This document shows, piece by piece, positions 57,216 to 64,000 of a DNA stretch of 64,000 nucleotides. The stretch is from Inia geoffrensis (lineage: Eukaryota; Chordata; Mammalia; Artiodactyla; Iniidae). The stretch spans positions 93,703,001-93,767,000 of the forward strand of contig CM070903.1 of the NCBI GenBank assembly GCA_036417435.1, in the 5' to 3' direction. Position numbers and translations under genes: made by a program. The notes below the pieces were generated by a model. It saw only the letters and a list, made by a program, of their open reading frames with translations, made no database searches and was not told the DNA's origin. Position 1 is the stretch's first letter; every line of letters begins with the position of its first letter.

Positions 57216-60200
57216 ATTTTTGTTGGCTGCTTTTGCACATGGTTTGTGATTGAAGCCTTTTCTTAAAGTTTTGATATGAGAACTGATATACAGAGGTGTT
57301 TTTATATGTGTATTCTTTCCTTCATAGCCATTTTTTTTCTACTTACATTATGAAGTCCAAAAAAATGCTAATAAATGTTCATGAGATATTCTTTTTCTCA
57401 GCTAACTTTTAACTAGGAAATGGGTTTTTGAAATAAATCTTTTGTCCATTTGCAGTGTGGGAATCAGCTAAAGAGAAGAAGAGGAATTCTGTTCAAAGAC
57501 TTTAGGAATATCTGGATCTCATTTAATACACAATGGTTCGGGCAGCATATTTCATCTAAATCAGTCACTCAGTCCTTGATGCAAAAAACTTTTTAGCACT
57601 AGATCTCACAAAGAAATCCATCAACAGAACACAATGATCTGAATAAGTCTGTACCAAGCTGTGCTTGTTTTCTGGAGGCTATGTAAAGGTTTACAAAGAA
57701 CAAATATTCTAGAGATTCATGGGAACTTAATCTGTCTGTGATCAGTTCTTATGAGAAATTTATTTGGGAACATAAATATGTTCTACCTTAGAGGCCTGAG
57801 GACAATTCAACATTCCAGAGAAATGCAAACACACACATACTATGGCTGAGATGTCAGAAGAATGTTTGAAAGATTGTGCGCACGATCAGCATGTTCAACA
57901 TGAGAAGCTATTTCAAACACCTGTGGAGGCTGTCAGGAGGTAATGAAGGTAGAAAGTAAAATTTTTAAATATTAGCATGTAGAGATCGATTGATAATCAA
58001 CAGATAGACAGCAAAACGTTATATATATATAAAATACAAAACAGCTTTTTCTAAACTTGTATAAGTGAAAGTGAGGAATTAACTTCTTTTATGTAACTCA
58101 CTGTTTCAAAATGAAGATTGCTTTTGTTGATTTCTATGTGTAAAGGCCACCACTTGCCAATATATATCACAGCCCTGCTCTGTTAGACGTACACTTAGAA
58201 AACAAAGAGGGAATTATGTGAGCAGTAGAAATGTTTCCAGACTTGGGGAAAACATGTCTACGGCCCAGGGTATTCAAAGGCAGAGGAGAGTACCTGCAAT
58301 GTGGAAAATGCTGTTAAAGACAAATGACCTGTTATCTATCGTATGTTGTTCTGGTTTTGACATATAAATTACTTCAAATATTTTTAGAATTTCTTGGGTT
58401 AAAGTTTTTGAATTTTATTCAGTTTATCAAATGTTTGTTCAGCGCCTATATCATTTAAAGAAAGTAATGAAAGGTTTGAAAGCCATAAAAAATAAAAACC
58501 TGTCTTTACATTAAAGGATGTTTATTTGATACGCAAATGAAGATATACAGGCTAATAACTATTAAACAAAGCAGAAAAATTAGAGAAGAAGATAGGGACA
58601 GACTAAATGTTCAAAATACAGAAGTTCTTCTCTTTGGGAAGGAGAGGTGTATGCAAACTTCAGGATAAGTTTCAGTTGGCTACTGAAATGTAGGTTTTTA
58701 ACAGGTGAAGATGTCAGAAGAAGAAGATATTTCAGAGGAGTCATATGAGGGAAGATGAAGATTTAAGAGAGGATGTTAAATTTGGGTTACAATAAGTGTT
58801 TGTGGCAGATGCTACTGGTGATTGCTTAATAGTTCTGGCTAGGGCATCACTGTGATCCAATTCTGGCCAATTGAACCCTGGTGGAAATTAGGGAGGGGTT
58901 TAATGTTATCTGAAAAGTTTTCCTTCTTATTAAACATAAAAATATGAGAGTTAGATGAGGTCATGACTGCTGGATGAAATCACACCTTAAGAATGTCGTT
59001 ATTCACCAGGTCCTTGCAAATACAAGTATTCTATTAGTGTACATACAAGAAGAGTAGGGAAAAATGTCAGAAAGAGCTTATGTACTATTGCAACAGGTTT
59101 CAGATGGTATACTATGGCAACCTGTACTTCATTTGGTAGGTCTATAATAGCAGAATAGTATAATTGTGGAAATGTGTAGTATAAGTAATAAAAGCTTTAC
59201 TGCTGTATTGTTCACACTTATACTTTGGTCAGGCATACAGCAGGTACTAAGTAAATGTTTCATGAATAAATGAAGGGTTGAAACCACACAAATAGTTATT
59301 ATAGAGTCTTCAATAATTCTTAATAGCTTAATATCTTTGACCCCTATTTAATAATCCTACTTATATTTATAACATGTAAAATTTCTTAGAATACATGTAT
59401 ACGTGTTGATGGTATCTGAATTATCAAGATCTATATACTTAAGTGGGAGGACACAATTAACTGCTAGTAAATTCAGTTATGCTGCTGAGTATTAATTATA
59501 TGTTACTGAAAATGAATTTAAAGGAATATATGCAAGAGAGTGGGAAGTAGAGAAAAAAATGTAAGCGTAGCTATTAGATGATGGTAATTTGTCATATATT
59601 TCCAAATTAGCTAGGGGACAATTTCATAAATTTATATTTATTTATTTATGCATATGTAAGTAATTGGGATATACCTCCCATCTAGGAATCATTACTTTTA
59701 CCCTACAGCTTCTATAGATAATGTATGGCTTCTGTGAGATTGTCCAGGACATATTATGTCACTTTTGAAATCTACATTAGTGAAACTGAATAGAAAAACA
59801 GTATATTCATAAGTGACACATTTTCCTAAGGCCTTTTTCGTTAATTAGAAAAAGGGTGCAAAAGTGGGAAAACACCCATACCCCTTAATCAAACTAGAGA
59901 ATAGCTGATGTTTGTCACTGACAAAATTAAAAATTCATTGTTCAGTTCAGTAGCTTGAAACCCTGTTGTGTCATATTCTTCACTGAATGACACACATTCT
60001 TTTGTAGAAGTGTTCTTCTGCTAAATGCACACCAGAATGTTGGTAATTGGGGCATGCAAATTTGTTCTGCAGCTAAGAACAAGAGGAGGACTTAGAAGCT
60101 ATTTTAACGTGGTAGTACATTTATGTTTAAAGCACAATAATATTCATGTCATTATCATGTATTATTCATATGCAGTGTTTGAAGTGGAGGTTTTTCCAAA

Positions 60201-60305
60201 CGTATTAAGAAACTCTTATTCACAATAATCTAATTAATTCCCACACCCTCCCTTCCTCTGGTTTCAGTAAGTATAAATCTTCAGGATGAATTATATCACA
60301 GCCTC
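57216..60305. other. Unannotated non-coding DNA
   Basis: No gene. An L2- or MIR-like end is at 59225-59280 ('caggcatacagcaggtacta', 'gtttcatgaataaatgaagg'). A stretch at 58790-58960 may be an old LTR or DNA transposon ('ccaattctggccaattgaac'), unassigned. Confidence 0.45.
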
Positions 60306-60309
60306 TAAA

Positions 60310-60640
60310 CTGGCACCTGATGGGCCAGATCCAGCTAGCAGTGTGTTTTGTTTTGCTCACACGGTGTGTAATATTTTAAAGATTATTTGCCAGAATCTAG
60401 AAATAGGAAGCTACTACACAAAAATCTAGATTTTCAGTCCCTTTTGTAAAAAAATCAGAAGAGCTGGCAACCGGGAGCCTACACTTGTCATGCTCAACGA
60501 CTTGCTGTAGCTCGGTAGGCCTGTAGGGGACACCGTTGCGCTCTGATTCCACGCATGCCCCACTGCACGTGACTTGTCTTCCTTAGGTCTAAAGAAGACT
60601 TCTCCAGGTTCTGGGAACACTTACAGCAACTCATGACATG
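60310..60640. repeat. Possible ancient transposon remnant
   Basis: 'gatgggccagatccagctag', 'cagtgtgttttgttttgctc', 'gagctggcaaccgggagcct' and CpG-bearing 'gacaccgttgcgctctgatt' resemble old DNA-transposon copies with the 'ggccaaatccggcccgc' theme. No terminal repeats or duplication found; family unknown. Confidence 0.35.
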
Positions 60641-60644
60641 CTTA

Positions 60645-61085
60645 CACGCAGCCCAGTTCAACTTAATAGTCTATGGTGTTAGTTGTAGTTTGGCGTGAAT
60701 AAAAAATACTGGCTACATTTGGAATGCTGTTTCTGTAACTGGGGATGAATGGTAAAGCCAATCTCAACTATTAGGGGTGTGCACTGGGTATCTATATCCA
60801 TAAAACGTCTTGAAGAAACAAAGTTTTCAATGCTGCTTAAAAAGGTGTTTTTCACCCTTGTTAAAGCACAGTGTCCATGAACCAATTTTATTTCTCTCAT
60901 AAACCTGTTCCATGTAAACCCTACTAAGGAAAAGAGCATACCATAGATTTCGGATTACTTTTTTAAAGGCCCACTTTTTGTAATTCAGATTCACGTCAGC
61001 TATTGTATAACAACAAATTTTATTTGAATTATCTTCAAATATTTGAAAGTATTTGGTTTGATTTAAAATTCAAACTACTAACACT
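60645..61085. other. Unannotated non-coding DNA
   Basis: No gene or nameable repeat. Confidence 0.5.
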
Positions 61086-61089
61086 TTTA

Positions 61090-61305
61090 TTGATACCTAA
61101 CATTTATTGAGCAATTACTACTGGTTATAAAATAGTGCTGATATCTTTATATGCATTATTTCATTTAATCTCACAAAATCCATATGAAGTATACACAAAT
61201 TTTACAGCTACAGATTAAATAACTTCCCTAAGGTCTGAAAGTGGTGAAGTCGTTTTGAGGCCACTTTTGTTTGATTTCAGAGTCACGTTTCTTAACCACT
61301 ACAAC
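61090..61305 (-). repeat. MIR SINE
   Basis: 'taacatttattgagcaatta', 'tatgcattatttcatttaat', 'ctcacaaaatccatatgaag' and 'acgtttcttaaccactacaa' follow the MIR complement almost end to end. Confidence 0.9.
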
Positions 61306-61309
61306 AGTG

Positions 61310-61424
61310 TGAAAGAAAGACAAGAAAGAAAAAAATAAAAAAAGAAAGACTGGAAAGAATAAAAGAAGGAAAGAAGGAAAAAAAGAATAGAGGAGAGGAG
61401 AATAGAATAGAATAGAATAGAATT
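61310..61424. repeat. Homopurine tract with (AATAG)n
   Basis: About 115 bases of A and G with few pyrimidines: 'gaaagaaagacaagaaagaa', 'gaaggaaagaaggaaaaaaa', then four to five AATAG units at 61399-61423. It directly follows the MIR end. Confidence 0.93.
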
Positions 61425-61510
61425 GATTAATGGAAGAGGTTATATTTTGGCACCTGTATATATTAGTGGTAAATTTTGATTCTGAAACTTTTGATGCAGT
61501 TATAAGATCT

Positions 61511-61528
61511 GTGTGTGTGTGTGTGTGT
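61511..61528. repeat. (GT)n microsatellite
   Basis: Nine GT units running into 'atatacatgtgt'. Confidence 0.95.
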
Positions 61529-61529
61529 A

Positions 61530-62160
61530 TATACATGTGTAAACACGTGTGTACACGCTAGGAATAATGTAAAATATTCTCTTACTGGAAATTTGGTCAA
61601 GAAGTTTACAGCCACTGCACTAGAGCATATTGTCTCCACCTGTTAGAACTGATAATATTTGATGAAATTGTGTTACTAGTTTAGGTAGATACAGAGTTTA
61701 GATTTAAACATCCTTTTAAATACATTACGTTCCTTTAGCTTTATAGTGCAAAAAAAATACTAAAATGTACTATAATTTTACAAACTAAGAATAATGGTAG
61801 TATCTTAGATTTCAGGGAATTTTTTTGGTACTTTAAAACAGGGAATGTTATTAGAATAAAATCAATGTGCTGCAAAATGCAAGCAGCAATGTCAGAGATT
61901 TAAGACTGATGCCTCATTTTTAAAAAAGTGCAATATGTTTCTTCGATGTTTTTTTGTATAACTATTTTGTCTATTTTATCTTACATGCCTTCTATCTTCT
62001 ATGAATACAAGGTAGACACATTAATTAATCAAGCAACATTGATTTATTCAGCTCTGTAGATGTTGTTTAATCAGTAATTAATTTCTGCTGTGAAGAGTTT
62101 GTTAACAAATCCTAAATTCGTGTCTGATAGAGAAAAATAAACACACTGGAGCTTTAAATA
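61530..62160. other. Unannotated AT-rich DNA
   Basis: Nothing recognisable. Confidence 0.5.
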
Positions 62161-62163
62161 ACC

Positions 62164-62572
62164 GTTGGAGGAGGTAATTGAGAGGATGTGACCGCCTTGT
62201 CCTGAGAACTGGACCTGGGCAATTAGAGGCTCCTCACCCCCTCCCAGTCCTTGGAATGTACATCCTGCCCACTGTTCCCACAGCGGGAGCCATTTTCAAG
62301 GGCACAGCCTTGAGACAGTGATGTGCCGCTGAGACCATCTGGACGGTATTCGTGAGTGGACCCAGGTAAGGCCTCTATATACACTTTTAAGATGCTGGTA
62401 GGAGGGGTGTAAAGATCTACTCTTCTTGTGGCCGCCCAAGAGGAGCCTTGTAAGGAAGTTCCCTTGCTAATTAAATCTGCCGTCTACCACTCTGAAGTGG
62501 TCTGCCTTTTTCTTCAGTTTCTCCCTACCCTCCGTGGAAGGGGGCCTGTTTGGGAACTAATAGCTGACCACA
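62164..62572 (+). mobile_element. LTR-like block, probable solo ERV LTR
   Basis: GC-richer than its flanks. A TATA-like 'ctatata' (62374-62380) is followed 90 bases later by 'attaaa' (62470-62475), then 'gtctaccactctgaagtggt' and 'cttcagtttctccctaccct', ending 'agctgaccaca'. A TATA-to-poly(A) spacing of this size and the closing segment fit the R/U5 of an LTR. An 84-codon frame at 62428-62682 starts inside it and has no domain. No internal viral genes. A gene promoter or exon is the alternative, made less likely by the LTR layout. Confidence 0.5.
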
Positions 62573-62574
62573 AA

Positions 62575-63200
62575 TTCATACTTAAACTATTTCTCTGTGG
62601 TTGTGCCAACAGGTGTGTTGTGGAGAGAGGCTTTCGACCCCAATCATCTCCATCAGTGCCTCACAAAGTTCACCCTGAATAATGAAAGCTAGATTTTAAT
62701 CTAATACAAGTCTCTGCTGGCTACTTCTTAGTCAGGTTACACAACCACCGAGGCCATTTGGAGCAGAGAGATGATTAGAGGTGACATCTTGGGGGAAAGC
62801 AATTGCATCTTATGATGCAGGTATAATAATTGTAAAGTTATGGCCAAACATCAATCATAGCACCTTAGCTTCTGTGGTTCTCTTCACTTTGGTTTCAGAG
62901 CTTGGAGTTTTGGTAAAACACAAATTTCCCAGTGGCTAACTGTGGCTTCAATTGTCTCCCTGTTCTACGTAGTCTGTAGCAGTCTATAAATTATATATAT
63001 ATATAATTTTATTATCTTATAAATTATTTTATATCTCTGTTCTACATAATGACATGTAATATACATTTTGTAATACATAATTGTGTATTATAATGCATTA
63101 CTATTTATTATCAACATATATTATTGATATAAATTAATGGATATGTATTTGAAGATTACTGACAATTAAGTGTAGTACATACAGTCATGTTCTTATCCTG
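62575..63200. other. Unannotated DNA with AT-rich patch
   Basis: No gene. 62990-63150 is an AT-rich low-complexity stretch ('atatatatatataattttat'). Confidence 0.5.
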
Positions 63201-63204
63201 ATTC

Positions 63205-63372
63205 ACTATTTCAAAGGTCCTAAAGGCTCTATCTGATCTAGCTGTTTCCCAGCTTTTAGACCTCTTGCTATGTTTTAGCTTTTTGGCCTTTCCTTCTCTT
63301 CTTAGAACAACCGAGCTCAACCCACCTTATGGCCTTTGCTTGTATTCTCTTTGGGTGGAACATTCTGTGTTC
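63205..63372 (+). repeat. L2 LINE, part upstream of the 3' end
   Basis: 'ggctctatctgatctagctg', 'cttatggcctttgcttgtat' and 'tctctttgggtggaacattc' match the L2 segment 'ggcctttgcacatgctgttccctctgcctggaac'. Confidence 0.75.
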
Positions 63373-63429
63373 AAACAGTCACATTTCTAGTGTGCATAGG
63401 TACTGCTTGAAAGAACAGAAAATGTAACT

Positions 63430-63900
63430 AGAAAATGTGAACACAAACTTACCCTGTGACACAGAAATTCCGTATCTAGGTACATACCCATAGAGAAACA
63501 CATTTGCATCAGATAAAAAGCATGATTTAGAAAAAGTGATCACAGCTATGTTAGCTGTAATAGCAAACAAGAAGAGAACAAACAACTTGAAAAAAATCCA
63601 AATGTCAATAGAGAGCAGGATGGATAAATACACTGTGACGAATTCACACACTGGAATATTATACATAGCACTGAATATGCATAAATATGCATCAGCATGG
63701 ATGAATATCAGAAACAAAATGTAGACCTAAAAAAGCTAGTTGCAGACAAACAGAAAAGGCTATGATTTATAACATTTTAAGCATGGAAAACTAGACAATC
63801 GTATATATGTGTGTGGTAAAATCATTAGGAAAACTAAGCAAATGACAAACACAAAATTTAATGGTGGCAAATTCTGGAGGTGGTGGTAATGGAGAAGTTG
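63430..63900 (+). mobile_element. Old L1 (L1M-type) ORF2 end and 3' UTR
   Basis: Decayed ORF2 C-terminal code is readable in order: 'gaaattccgtatctaggtac', 'atagcaaacaagaagagaac', 'caaatgtcaatagagagcag', 'gatggataaatacactgtga', 'cactggaatattatacatag', 'atcagcatggatgaatatca'. It then passes into a 3' UTR ('aattctggaggtggtggtaa'). Much older than the other L1s here. It may continue past the window edge. Confidence 0.8.
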
Positions 63901-64000
63901 AGATCAGCAGGTATATGGAGGCTTCAAATGTTTTATTTCTTAAGCTAGATTTTACACATTTGTGTATTTTATTTCTATATATGTGGTATAGACATGGAAT

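Noticed and set aside
62428..62682. 84-codon frame beginning MAAQEEP
   Set aside because: It starts inside a probable LTR R/U5 region and shows no domain; initiation and length fit chance.

Overview
This window is eukaryotic, mammalian nuclear DNA, almost certainly from a cetacean (whale or dolphin). The main evidence is eight copies of a tRNA-derived SINE of the CHR type. Their heads read as a short 'gggcttccctggtggcgcag' motif, followed by A/B-box-like segments and an A- or CAAA-rich tail. This family is confined to cetaceans, hippos and ruminants, and this exact form is the one that dominates cetacean genomes. Ruminant-type Bov-A/BovB blocks were not seen. Mammal-wide repeats (MIR, L2, old L1, MER20, MaLR LTR) fit a placental mammal.

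I found no supportable host protein-coding gene, exon series, tRNA, rRNA or other RNA gene. The longest open frames are retrotransposon remnants, low-complexity translations or chance frames. The window is best read as intergenic or deep-intronic DNA: AT-rich unique sequence interrupted by repeats.

Layout. 1-9 kb: unique DNA with old repeat fragments and an L1 3' end (5.4-5.8 kb). 9.05-9.65 kb: solo LTR. 10.3-12.3 kb: L2, MIR and old L1 3' ends. 13.8-20.1 kb: the dominant feature, a near-full-length but dead plus-strand L1. It has a target-site duplication of about 21 bp, an LTR-like leader joined to its 5' UTR, broken ORF1 and ORF2, and a SINE nested in the endonuclease region. 22.0 kb: SINE. 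24.3-24.6 kb: AT-rich inverted-repeat block. 26.6-35.3 kb: dense old repeats with three minus-strand SINEs, a hAT-type MITE nested in an older repeat, and a MER20. 37-43 kb: sparse repeats. 44.6 kb: SINE with an unusual tail. 45.9-48.4 kb: minus-strand 5'-truncated L1 that has lost its reverse-transcriptase active site. 52.2-53.0 kb: SINE abutting a MaLR LTR with an expanded CT block. 53-55.7 kb: repeat-poor DNA with a perfect 16-bp hairpin. 55.7-57.2 kb: two SINEs. 60-64 kb: MIR, homopurine tract, a GC-richer LTR-like block, L2 and an old L1 end.

Nothing here acts as a multi-gene system. The most notable structures are the LTR-leader/L1 chimera, the direct-inverted-direct AT repeat, the 55.1-kb hairpin, and several repeat-free segments that could be conserved regulatory DNA. 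All family names come from recognition by eye, without database comparison.
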